Position numbers and translations under genes: made by a program. The notes below the pieces were generated by a model. The model did not search any database, had not been told where the DNA came from, and saw nothing but the letters and a program-made list of their open reading frames with translations. From Desulfurococcales archaeon (GTDB lineage Archaea > Thermoproteota > Thermoprotei_A > Sulfolobales > NBVN01), in assembly GCA_027083115.1 (NCBI GenBank), contig JALWQN010000162.1, forward strand, positions 1 to 33,384: a stretch of 33,384 nucleotides of DNA, given 5' to 3'. Shown here one piece after another: positions 1 to 7,872 of this stretch (positions are counted from its first letter, which is position 1; each line of letters starts with the position of its first letter).

Positions 1-120
1 CACACCAATATACTTAATCACCTGAACTATGCTTAAGCGCTTAACGGGCGGTGGACCTGACTCCTTACTTGCCTCGACCTTAGGCTCCTCCTTAACTTGT
101 TGAGTAACCTCCGCGCCCAC
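1..120 (-). CDS. Partial CDS running off the left edge (element gene, unknown function), GTG start at 120
   Basis: Open frame on the minus strand: GTG GGC GCG GAG GTT ACT CAA CAA GTT AAG GAG GAG CCT..., overlapping the 3' end of the upstream ORF in a different frame. Confidence 0.45.
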   Translation of the reverse strand, partial: MGAEVTQQVKEEPKVEASKESGPPPVKRLSIVQVIKYIGV

Positions 121-472
121 GGTCTATCACCTCCTTAACTTCTTTAAGAAAGTCAGGCGAGCTGAGAGCTAACTTAATGAGCTCATGCTTGACGACATAT
201 TTCCTAGGGCGCGCTCTCTTAGAGATCCAGACAAGCCCCGCCCTAGCTAGCTGGTTCAGCAACCAACCAAATTCAGTTTTGGCTCCCACGGAGCTGAGGC
301 CATATGCTTCAAGGTCCCTGACCCTAATCGTGGTTTGTTTATTCCATGGTGCTCGCGCGACCCTCTCAAGGATCATTTTTCTAAGTACCTGAAGAAGAAA
401 GGATTCATCAAGGAGGATGGATTCATCAGAAAAAACCAGCCTTTTCGGTTTGGGGGTTGTTATTTCTGTCAT
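92..472 (-). CDS. Small probable winged-helix protein of the left integrated element
   Basis: ORF of 126 aa; pattern 'RVRDLEAYGLSSVGAKTEFGWLLNQLARAGLVWISKRARPRKYVV' resembles wHTH; tightly packed with neighbouring minus-strand ORFs. Confidence 0.55.
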   Translation of the reverse strand: MTEITTPKPKRLVFSDESILLDESFLLQVLRKMILERVARAPWNKQTTIRVRDLEAYGLSSVGAKTEFGWLLNQLARAGLVWISKRARPRKYVVKHELIKLALSSPDFLKEVKEVIDRGRGGYSTS

Positions 473-483
473 TTCGTTCGCCC

Positions 484-765
484 CTAGAACCCAAGAAGGT
501 CATATAGGTCTTCAGAATCGCCTTCATTCTCAGGCTCGTTAAAGTGATGGCGCTCAACTCTACTTAATGCGTCATGAAGGAGCCGAGCGTAACCCACGTT
601 AACCCTATGGACACCTACCAATTCGATCAGGTTCTTGCGGGTTGCCCAACCAACCAATTTAGTGGCTGTGAAGCCCGGTCTTAACTTAACGATAATTATG
701 TATGACGGCCATAAGGTGGCGTCAATCTGATCGCTCGTTTTCTGTGTTGCTGCTTGCGTGGTCAT
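484..765 (-). CDS. Hypothetical protein (93 aa) of the left element
   Basis: Co-directional, closely spaced with flanking element ORFs. Confidence 0.55.
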   Translation of the reverse strand: MTTQAATQKTSDQIDATLWPSYIIIVKLRPGFTATKLVGWATRKNLIELVGVHRVNVGYARLLHDALSRVERHHFNEPENEGDSEDLYDLLGF

Positions 766-774
766 TCCTCACCG

Positions 775-1065
775 TCACCCGAACAGTGATTCTACGCCTG
801 CCTCAACTGCCTCATCAGCCCCTTCATCCGCGGCCTGATCGCTCGTGAGCTTAGGCTCGACATCAATTACTTCATATGGTGGTAGGTTCTTGTCAAGGTA
901 GGCGGTCACTATTTCAGAGATCAGTTTCTCGGCCGTCGGCTTTATTTCTGAATACCATGCGTCATCAGGCACCAGTGGCTTCAGAATGACCACAATCTCT
1001 TTTATTTTATTGATGTATGGTTCGATTTCCGTTAGGCGGACCTGGTTAGACTTAGACCTATTCAT
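775..1065 (-). CDS. Element-conserved hypothetical protein (96 aa), paralogue of the ORF at 33125..33379
   Basis: 'VRLTEIEPYINKIKEIVVILKPLVPDDAWYSEIKPTAEKLISEIVTAYLDKNLPPYEVID' aligns with 'VRLKELEPILNEIKRAILKVKPLITKEEWESNVRPTAEQLLGGIVSAYLDAHLPSYEIME' of the right element. Confidence 0.75.
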   Translation of the reverse strand: MNRSKSNQVRLTEIEPYINKIKEIVVILKPLVPDDAWYSEIKPTAEKLISEIVTAYLDKNLPPYEVIDVEPKLTSDQAADEGADEAVEAGVESLFG

Positions 1066-1076
1066 TTTGTTTCACC

Positions 1077-1126
1077 ACTAGTTACTAGTTTCAGAATTAA
1101 TAAATATTTCTCACTAGTTACTAGTG
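1077..1126. promoter_or_regulatory. Tandem palindromic operator candidate (two copies of ACTAGTTACTAGT) in the divergent promoter region
   Basis: ACTAGTTACTAGT at 1077-1089 and CACTAGTTACTAGTG at 1112-1126, between divergent ORFs 775..1065(-) and 1176..1406(+). Confidence 0.7.
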
Positions 1127-1175
1127 TTATAGAGTTTTTTAAACTAGAAGAAAAGAATATAGTAGGTAAGTTAAA

Positions 1176-1406
1176 ATGGCGGGGAAACGAATTATTAAGA
1201 CCGTGCGCGTCACTAAGAAGCGGGCGGCCTACGTTTATAAGCCGAGCGGTAAGGTCACCATATCCGAGAGTTATTCGGTCTCGATCCCTAAGCCAATAGC
1301 TGAGGAATACGGTATTAAGGGGGGAGAAACACTTAACGTTACTGTCGCGGAAGTCAATATCGAGGGAAGAAAGGTTAAGGCCATCATCTACTATAGGCCT
1401 TCCTAA
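1176..1406 (+). CDS. AbrB/SpoVT-AbrB-like DNA-binding regulator (left element)
   Basis: 76 aa, 'SYSVSIPKPIAEEYGIKGGETLNVTVAEVNIEGRKVKAIIYYRPS' swapped-hairpin pattern; paralogous to 32787..33008. Confidence 0.75.
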   Translation: MAGKRIIKTVRVTKKRAAYVYKPSGKVTISESYSVSIPKPIAEEYGIKGGETLNVTVAEVNIEGRKVKAIIYYRPS

Positions 1407-1478
1407 GAGTTTTTGAATCCTGGAGCGATATTTTTCTCGATCAGTCCCAACCAACCTATCATTCACCTCTTTCTTTCT

Positions 1479-2648
1479 TTATTTTCTTCTCACACCCCTC
1501 AGGACCTCGAATAGCACGAGGAAGACTTCAGGAGCAAAAACCGCGATTATTATTAGGCCCGCAAGCAGTGTAAGGAACCAGGTGAATGGATTAGTGAGGA
1601 CGTTATGCACTAAGTTATTTACTGTGTCAGTAAGCCATCCTCCGAGCGGGTTCGGTGTCCTGTTGTAGTGCTCGGGCAGTTGCTGAATGTCCTTAACAAT
1701 CCACTCACCAACCACGAATGTGTGGACGTCAAAACCGTAGGTTATTATGTCTCCCTGGACCTTCGGAGGTATTGCTAGGCCGTTAACGTTCGCCCCAAAA
1801 TTAAATAATGAAATATGCACGTATGCTTCCTTCCTGAAGACTTCGGGATTAAGTATTGCGCCCTTATACCGAAGTATTTGCTTCTCCCCCTCGAACTTCT
1901 GTCCGCCCTCAATAGGTAGGTTAGTGTAGAGCGCCAGTATGGAGTTAGTTGATTCAGGATACACATCAACACTCGAGGGATCCATTGAAGTAACCTTAAT
2001 GTTGGTAAGAATTACCTTAGCAATCCCGAAATAAACGTTAGTCGCATTATTGAAGTACCACATATTATTCATGCTTATCTTGAACCACACTTCAGTATTG
2101 TGGTACCTCACTGGATTAAGGGAGAAAACGCCAAGAGTATAATATTCGGCATTACTGTCGCCACCATACTCTATGCTGACGAACCATTTGAGGACCCACT
2201 CCTCCATAACGTACTGATGGATTCTTCCATTACTGTCGTTAACCCTCCATTCATAGGTTCTTATCGGGTTCTTCATGTACTGAAGACCATTAACCCATTC
2301 CTTAGGCACCCAATCAGGCACGCTAAGTAGATTGCTTGATGAAGGCACAAAAATCGAGGTCATTTCGCCCTCTAAATTACCCATGCCATCACTAGGGCCG
2401 TCAGGATCGAAAGCTAATGAAGTATCGAACCTACATAAGGAACCCCCGTGGCAGTCACCCTGAGTATACCATTGATTATTGTAGTATACTGCAGCAAACG
2501 AGGGCTTAGGCCCCTGATAAGTTGTAGGCATAAATGAAAGAGGCAGGCCCCCGAGGCCCGCCAACACTACCGCAGCAACTGCAGCAATAACGATAACCTT
2601 AATGAGGCTTTGATTTTGCATCATCAACACCCTCCAGAACCTTAACAA
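1479..2648 (-). CDS. Large membrane-anchored secreted protein of the left element (N-terminal signal/TM, ectodomain of about 330 aa, C-terminal TM and basic tail)
   Basis: N-terminal 'SLIKVIVIAAVAAVVLAGLGGLPLSF' and C-terminal 'WFLTLLAGLIIIAVFAPEVFLVLFEVLRGVRRK'; likely true start is an internal Met (MMQNQSLIK), just inside the 3' end of the upstream ORF. Confidence 0.7.
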   Translation of the reverse strand: MLRFWRVLMMQNQSLIKVIVIAAVAAVVLAGLGGLPLSFMPTTYQGPKPSFAAVYYNNQWYTQGDCHGGSLCRFDTSLAFDPDGPSDGMGNLEGEMTSIFVPSSSNLLSVPDWVPKEWVNGLQYMKNPIRTYEWRVNDSNGRIHQYVMEEWVLKWFVSIEYGGDSNAEYYTLGVFSLNPVRYHNTEVWFKISMNNMWYFNNATNVYFGIAKVILTNIKVTSMDPSSVDVYPESTNSILALYTNLPIEGGQKFEGEKQILRYKGAILNPEVFRKEAYVHISLFNFGANVNGLAIPPKVQGDIITYGFDVHTFVVGEWIVKDIQQLPEHYNRTPNPLGGWLTDTVNNLVHNVLTNPFTWFLTLLAGLIIIAVFAPEVFLVLFEVLRGVRRK

Positions 2649-2784
2649 TCAGTATGACTTTCCTACCTACAAGGCCCCTGAAATCTCTCCCTAAGTAAAC
2701 TATGGGCACGTGCCCTGCTTCGCTTACCTTTCGCGGGCCTACCACAAACTCACCAATTATTTTAGGGAAGGATTGCACGTTCAT
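2599..2784 (-). CDS. AbrB/SpoVT-like regulator 2 (left element)
   Basis: 61 aa 'VGPRKVSEAGHVPIVYLGRDFRGLVGRKVILIVKVLEG' matches the right-element 'VGPRKITRVGGTPAVYLPREFLQYRGMKALITIEILNE'. Confidence 0.65.
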   Translation of the reverse strand: MNVQSFPKIIGEFVVGPRKVSEAGHVPIVYLGRDFRGLVGRKVILIVKVLEGVDDAKSKPH

Positions 2785-2818
2785 TACCGAAGAAGGGGGC
2801 GTAACGAAATCTTTTAAC

Positions 2819-2852
2819 TATGTTCAAAATGTTTAAGTTATGTTAAAACATA
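2819..2852. promoter_or_regulatory. Operator candidate upstream of AbrB-like regulator 2: TATGTT repeats plus inverted AACATA
   Basis: TATGTT at 2819-2824 and 2839-2844 (20 bp period), inverted AACATA at 2847-2852, upstream of the minus-strand start at 2784. Confidence 0.45.
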
Positions 2853-2890
2853 GTTTAAACAAACTACTTAATGAAAAAGATTGATTTCCT

Positions 2891-3025
2891 TTAGTCCCAC
2901 CAGTGTTTTCTTTCTTTCTGCCTCCATAGTTGGGGTACTGTCTTCCTCTTATTCCTTATATATATTATTAGCATAATCAGTAAGGCAGCAATAACTATTA
3001 TGGCCGTGATTACCTTATCGCTCAT
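2891..3025 (-). CDS. 44-aa single-pass membrane miniprotein, translationally coupled to the integrase gene
   Basis: MSDKVITAIIVIAALLIMLIIYIRNKRKTVPQLWRQKERKHWWD*; its ATG overlaps the integrase TGA (ATGA). Not in the supplied ORF list because of the length cutoff. Confidence 0.55.
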   Translation of the reverse strand: MSDKVITAIIVIAALLIMLIIYIRNKRKTVPQLWRQKERKHWWD

Positions 3026-3768
3026 TCCTTCATCCACCCCCTCAACCAATCAATATATTTTGGGTACTGCTGTAGCGCTAGAGCATATAGGTTTAGGTAG
3101 TGTTTGCTTAGTATGCTTCGGGGGGTCCTGCCCTGCATGAAGTCAATCACCTCGGAGGGGATACCGAGTGAAGCCATTCTTGTAGCCACCCACTTCCTGA
3201 TGTACTTAGGCCTAACGATATCGTGTATTCTAGCAAGCCTTGACGCGTGGTCCTCACTTAACTTAATCCGCTTCAGGACCGAAGCATGGAATACGTAGAA
3301 GGACTTCTTGCTCTTAGTTATCTTACCTAAGTCATAGACGTAGAAACCGCCTGACTGCTGCTTATCCTTACTCACATCATAATTATTCAGCACCTGAAGG
3401 ACCTCAGTAAGCCTAGATCCTGACTCAATAAGCAACCTATACGTAAGGCATAATGCCTCAGAATAACCGCATGCTTCCCTAAGCGATTCCCTAACCTCAT
3501 CACTTGATGGGATGCTTAAGTCAATGCCTGACCGCCTGCCCTTAGGCAGTCCTGAAGGGTCCCACCCCCTAAACCTATAATATAGTCTGTATGCCTTAAT
3601 GCTGTGGTCATTACTCGGGTTAAGTGGCTTCCTGAGGTAGTTCGCCCTATCCCTACACGTCTGCTCCGTGTTCCCTAACTCATCAATGCACCAGTTATAG
3701 AACATTACAACCAGGTTTTCAGGGGGTATCTCGGCCTTTGGGTTGTAACTTCCTGCGTGAGGATTCAC
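3022..3768 (-). CDS. SSV-type archaeal tyrosine recombinase/integrase (left element)
   Basis: 'ESGSRLTEVL', 'KYIRKWVATRMASLGIPSEVIDFMQGRTPRSILSKHYLNLYALALQQYPKYIDWL' (R...H/K-x-x-R...Y arrangement). The reading frame stays open upstream of the GTG through the tRNA-Val 5' half. Confidence 0.85.
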   Translation of the reverse strand: MNPHAGSYNPKAEIPPENLVVMFYNWCIDELGNTEQTCRDRANYLRKPLNPSNDHSIKAYRLYYRFRGWDPSGLPKGRRSGIDLSIPSSDEVRESLREACGYSEALCLTYRLLIESGSRLTEVLQVLNNYDVSKDKQQSGGFYVYDLGKITKSKKSFYVFHASVLKRIKLSEDHASRLARIHDIVRPKYIRKWVATRMASLGIPSEVIDFMQGRTPRSILSKHYLNLYALALQQYPKYIDWLRGWMKE

Positions 3769-3789
3769 GCGTGAACTTGAAGCGTGAGG
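3755..3789. repeat. Integrase att-region repeats: GCGTGAGG x2 flanking the palindrome TTCACGCGTGAA
   Basis: GCGTGAGG at 3755-3762 and 3782-3789; TTCACGCGTGAA at 3764-3775; GCGTGA therefore occurs at 3755, 3769 and 3782. Confidence 0.6.
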
Positions 3790-3821
3790 GCGGCGTCCTA
3801 ACCGGGCTAGACGACGGGCCC
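3782..3821 (-). tRNA. 5' half of tRNA-Val (anticodon CAC), positions 1-38 only, interrupted at the end of the anticodon loop
   Basis: Minus strand GGGCCCG TC GTCTAGCCCGGTTAGGAC G CCGCC CTCACGC, then non-tRNA TTCAAGTTCACGCGTGAATCC...; TATA-like TTAAAAA at 3844-3850, about 25-29 nt upstream. Confidence 0.8.
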
Positions 3822-3846
3822 CTAAATTGGTTTTTGAAGCCGGTTT

Positions 3847-4311
3847 TTAAGTGTTGGTTTGATTCCTCATGAATTTTTCCAGGTCCTTTATTAGGCCTAG
3901 GTCTGAAAGGACTCCCGGCAGTCCTGGGGCCCCCTCTATTTGTTCCTTAGTTACTCTGTATCTTCCTGCTTTTGTCTGTGTGAGTTCTTCTGCCTTAATG
4001 AATTTCCACCCTTTCCTAGGGATTTTCACGGCTATGTAGCTTATTCCTCCTGCTCTTTCCGCAAACGTCCTCAGCTTCTTTATTTGCTCGTTCTCCAAGT
4101 ATATTGGGCCGGTCTTCTTCCTTGATTTGACCTCGAACACGGCTACTTTGCCGTTCTTTATCGCGACAATGTCTGGGTAGTCTGCCTTCCTTATTTTTGC
4201 CCCGCTTGCTGGTGCACGCATTACTGCGAAACCCAGCCTCCATAATGTGGTAACTAATTCTCTCTCTGCCCTGTAGCCTCTCTGCCTTGATCTCTTTCCT
4301 GAGGAACTCAA
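3847..4311 (-). CDS. hjc: Hjc-family Holliday junction resolvase
   Basis: 'RQRGYRAERELVTTLWRLGFAVMRAPASG...YPDIVAIKNGKVAVFEVKSRKK' nuclease core. Confidence 0.85.
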   Translation of the reverse strand: MSSSGKRSRQRGYRAERELVTTLWRLGFAVMRAPASGAKIRKADYPDIVAIKNGKVAVFEVKSRKKTGPIYLENEQIKKLRTFAERAGGISYIAVKIPRKGWKFIKAEELTQTKAGRYRVTKEQIEGAPGLPGVLSDLGLIKDLEKFMRNQTNT

Positions 4312-4419
4312 ACCCCTAGCCCCTTCCCTATTATTGGTGGCTTTAGTGGCTTTTAATTGGTTTTTAACTGTATTAAAGAGTTTATTACTCCCTCAACTCA
4401 CTATTCAGTGGTGGAGTGT

Positions 4420-5214
4420 GTGAATATATTCGAGATTTCATTGCTGTTCATCATTATAGTTATTGTTCTCCCCATACTTGCGGCAGCAATCAAGATCGTT
4501 AAGGAGTACGAGAGGGCAGTGATATTTAGGTTAGGTAGGTTATTGGGTGCTAAGGGACCCGGCCTCTTCTTCATAATACCCTTCGTTGATTCGTTCATGA
4601 AGATAGACTTACGTGTAGTTACTGTTGACGTACCTAAGCAGGACATAATCACTAAGGATAATGTGAGCGTAAGCGTTGATGCCGTAGTTTACTATAGGGT
4701 TGTGGACCCGATCTCCGCGGTGATTAAGGTAGCTAACTACAACTACGCAATAACCATGCTTGGACAGACTGTTCTTAGGGATGTTGTGGGTCAGGCAGAG
4801 CTTGATGACTTGCTTCAGAGGAGAGAAGACATAAACAAGAAAATACAGTCAATTCTTGACGAAATAACGATGCCTTGGGGCATTAAGGTGGTTTCAGTAA
4901 CCATTAAGTCCGTTGAGTTACCTGAGAACATGACTAGAGCAATGGCTAAGCAGGCTGAGGCAGAGCGCTGGAGGAGAGCAAGGATTATTGAGGCTGAGGG
5001 TGAGAGGCAGGCAGCCGACAGGTTAGGTGAGGCAGCACTCGTGTACGAGAAGCATCCTGCCGCAATGAGGTTAAGGGAGCTCCAAACCTTAGTTGAGATA
5101 GCTAGGGAGAAGTCCTTAGTTGTCGTGACTGAGAAAGGATCCTCAATAATTGGTGAGACAGCGGCAGTAACTAAAGAAATAAGCGAGAAGATTAAGAAGG
5201 GCGGAGAAAGTTAA
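4420..5214 (+). CDS. Stomatin/prohibitin (SPFH) family protein
   Basis: 'EYERAVIFRLGRLLGAKGPGLFFIIPFVD...VVYYRVVDP...'; ORF open from 4357, GTG at 4420 is the more likely start. Confidence 0.9.
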   Translation: MNIFEISLLFIIIVIVLPILAAAIKIVKEYERAVIFRLGRLLGAKGPGLFFIIPFVDSFMKIDLRVVTVDVPKQDIITKDNVSVSVDAVVYYRVVDPISAVIKVANYNYAITMLGQTVLRDVVGQAELDDLLQRREDINKKIQSILDEITMPWGIKVVSVTIKSVELPENMTRAMAKQAEAERWRRARIIEAEGERQAADRLGEAALVYEKHPAAMRLRELQTLVEIAREKSLVVVTEKGSSIIGETAAVTKEISEKIKKGGES

Positions 5215-5247
5215 TTTTTAAAGATAAGTCAATTAAGGGATTAATTA

Positions 5248-6639
5248 ATGCTTAAGGCCTCAGCAAGAGCTAAGGAGGTTGCGGAGGTCATTACCCTCAC
5301 AATATTAGTTGTGTCGCTCCTTCAGACAGCCTACGGGGTCATCGCTCAACCCCCAGTAAGTTATGGTGGTGAAGTAATTCATTCAGCAATATCCGTTCGT
5401 ATAGCGCCCCCATGGGACACGATAGACGATGGCGTTAAGGAGTGCGTGCTGAACGCGTTAAGCCTTGCGGAATCAAGGAATGAGGCCTTAATAGTGGAGA
5501 TAAATAGTTATGGGGGCCTTCTTGCTGCAGGCTTCGCCATAGGTGACGCTTTCGCCTCATCTAAGGTCCCAGTAATAGCTTACGTCTACAGCGGGAACGC
5601 CTTCAGCGCAGCAACCCTAATCATGCTTCCAGCTAACGTGATTGCTGTCTCACCTAACGCGGTAATTGGGGACATGCAGCCTGTGGAGTACAACCCAATG
5701 ACCGGGCAAGTAACCTACGTTAACGCATCAAAAATAATTAATGCCGTAGTCACTAAGGCAGACTCCTACGCTAAATTAAGGGGCAGGAACATTACTTTGG
5801 TTGAGGAGTTCGTCAGGAACGCTAAAGCAATAACCGCTGATAAGGCAGTTAAGTGGCATGTTGCTGACTTCATAGCTACGGACACGAACGACTTACTTAA
5901 TAAGCTCAAGGGCCGGGAAGTAAGGACCTCCTCAGGCAACTACACCCTAGAAATAACTGAAGTTACACCTTACCACTGCAGCCTCAGGTCAAGAACAATC
6001 TCTGTTTTCGAGAACCCCATAGTGTCGAGCATAATGATGACCATAGGTGTTTTAGGTACCCTATTCGCTTTACTCTCAGGTAAGTTGCCTGTCTTACCAC
6101 TAGCCCTCCTATTCCTCCTGTTAGGGATTCTTGGTTCGGGCTTCAGCCCTAACTTAATGGCTCTAGCCTTCCTGACTTTGGGCGCAATACTTCTTTTCGT
6201 TGAGTTATTCATAACTCCTGGCTTCGGGATATTAGGTGTTTCAGGAATTACGCTAATAGCTTTAGGCATAGCCCTATCCCCGGTAACTATTCCTGTAGGG
6301 ACAAGCCCTCCGCCAGGCTACGTAAGTAACTTAAGGGTTATTGCCTTAACCATCGGTGGTTTCTTAGGTGCTTTCACTGGCTTCGTCCTTTACAAGATTA
6401 TTGAGGCAAAAAGAAGTAAGCCGAAGCCCTTCACCCCTGTCGGGGTTGTGGGTGTCGCGGTCGATGAAATAGCTCCCGAAAGGCCTGGCTTCATTAAGGT
6501 TGGGGGGGAGTACTGGAAGGCAGTGTCTGATGAGGTGATTAAGCCAGGCACTAAGGTCAAGATATTATCTCTTGAGGGCACTCACCTGAGGGTTAAGGCC
6601 TTAAGTGAGGAGAAAGATTCATCCTTCCCGAAACAGTAA
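5248..6639 (+). CDS. NfeD-like membrane serine protease (ClpP-class), stomatin partner
   Basis: ClpP-like N-terminal domain 'NSYGGLLAAGFAIGDAFASSKVPVIAYVYSGNAFSAATLIML', TM segments, C-terminal OB-like domain; follows the stomatin gene. Confidence 0.88.
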   Translation: MLKASARAKEVAEVITLTILVVSLLQTAYGVIAQPPVSYGGEVIHSAISVRIAPPWDTIDDGVKECVLNALSLAESRNEALIVEINSYGGLLAAGFAIGDAFASSKVPVIAYVYSGNAFSAATLIMLPANVIAVSPNAVIGDMQPVEYNPMTGQVTYVNASKIINAVVTKADSYAKLRGRNITLVEEFVRNAKAITADKAVKWHVADFIATDTNDLLNKLKGREVRTSSGNYTLEITEVTPYHCSLRSRTISVFENPIVSSIMMTIGVLGTLFALLSGKLPVLPLALLFLLLGILGSGFSPNLMALAFLTLGAILLFVELFITPGFGILGVSGITLIALGIALSPVTIPVGTSPPPGYVSNLRVIALTIGGFLGAFTGFVLYKIIEAKRSKPKPFTPVGVVGVAVDEIAPERPGFIKVGGEYWKAVSDEVIKPGTKVKILSLEGTHLRVKALSEEKDSSFPKQ

Positions 6640-6657
6640 GTTATTTAGGGGAGGAGC

Positions 6658-7818
6658 TTGGGCATTACTGGCTACGCTGACTTACCTCTGCATTCAGGGC
6701 ACGTACCGCCGTGGTTGCTGAAGTACATGATGCGTTTAGGTAAGGCAGTGCTTGAGATCATGCTTATGGAGTTAGGGCCTACTCAGGTACTTAAGAGATT
6801 CTCTAATCCTCTATGGTTTCAGGCATTCAATAACGTGATAGGTATGGATTGGGACAGCAGCGGATCAACAACAGTAACGACAGCAGTGATTAGGGAAGCC
6901 CTTAACGGGTTGAACGCTGATATCAGGGTGGCTGGAGGTAAAGGTAAGGCATCCTTAAAGACTCCGGAGGAATTAAGAATGCTTTCTGAGGCCTTAGGCC
7001 TATCGTCCTCCTTAACGGAATCCTTAATTAGGGTCTCCAGATTAGGTGCTAAGGCAGATAATGACTTGCTTCAGGACGGCTTCCGCCTATATCATCATGC
7101 AGTAGCGATTAATTCTAGGGGCGAGTGGGTGATTATTCAGCAAGGAATGAATCCAGAAACCAGGTTTGCGAGACGTTACCACCTGGCATGGTTTGTTTCG
7201 GAGGAAGTTACTCTGGAGCCTCACTCCGGAGTGGCTTCGGACATGGGTGGGAGACCCCTTAACTTAACGGCTAGGTCCTCCTTAAGCTCAAGGAAGGTAA
7301 TGCTTGACCTAATGAATGAGTCGCCGAAGAAGGTCTTCAGGGAGTTGGCCGTCGTTAACGCCTACCTTAAAGGTCAGAGAATACTGTTTGGAGAGGAAGT
7401 TAAGCCACCTAGGGAAATAATTAAGATACCTTACTATAGACCAATACGCTTATCTTCAGGCCTCCTTAAGGTCCTTAACAGCGTGTACGAAATTAGGCCC
7501 TCACGCCTTGAGGAAGCCCTACTGCTGAAGGGCATCGGTCCTGAAGTCCTTAGGGCCTTAGCGCTTATTTCAGAACTAATATATAGGGAACCCCCTTCCC
7601 TTAAGGATCCAGTAACACATCCATTCAGCCCACTCAAGTACTCCTATGCTGTAGGAGGTAAGGACGGTATCCCTTACCCTGTAAGGGAGGATGTCGTGAA
7701 GTCAGTAATTAATGAATTAACTCAAGTGATTCAGGACGCTAAATTAGGGAGTAAGGAAAGGTTGAGGGCTCTTAAGGCCCTGAAGGCACTAGCGCCTCCT
7801 GACTTAGGAAGTGTTTAG
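6658..7818 (+). CDS. DUF763 family protein
   Basis: 'GYADLPLHSGHVPPWLLKYMMRLGKAVLEIMLMELGPTQVLKRFSNPLWFQAFNNVIGMDWDSSGSTT' typical DUF763 N-terminus. Confidence 0.85.
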   Translation: MGITGYADLPLHSGHVPPWLLKYMMRLGKAVLEIMLMELGPTQVLKRFSNPLWFQAFNNVIGMDWDSSGSTTVTTAVIREALNGLNADIRVAGGKGKASLKTPEELRMLSEALGLSSSLTESLIRVSRLGAKADNDLLQDGFRLYHHAVAINSRGEWVIIQQGMNPETRFARRYHLAWFVSEEVTLEPHSGVASDMGGRPLNLTARSSLSSRKVMLDLMNESPKKVFRELAVVNAYLKGQRILFGEEVKPPREIIKIPYYRPIRLSSGLLKVLNSVYEIRPSRLEEALLLKGIGPEVLRALALISELIYREPPSLKDPVTHPFSPLKYSYAVGGKDGIPYPVREDVVKSVINELTQVIQDAKLGSKERLRALKALKALAPPDLGSV

Positions 7819-7872
7819 GAGCGAAAGAGAATTATAATCGTTTAAAACCTCACCCTTAATATTAAGGGTTAG

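Noticed and set aside
1062-1466. 134-aa minus-strand ORF
   Set aside because: It lies antisense over the AbrB-like gene 1176..1406(+) and covers the operator region; the AbrB frame has family-like sequence and a paralogue in the right element
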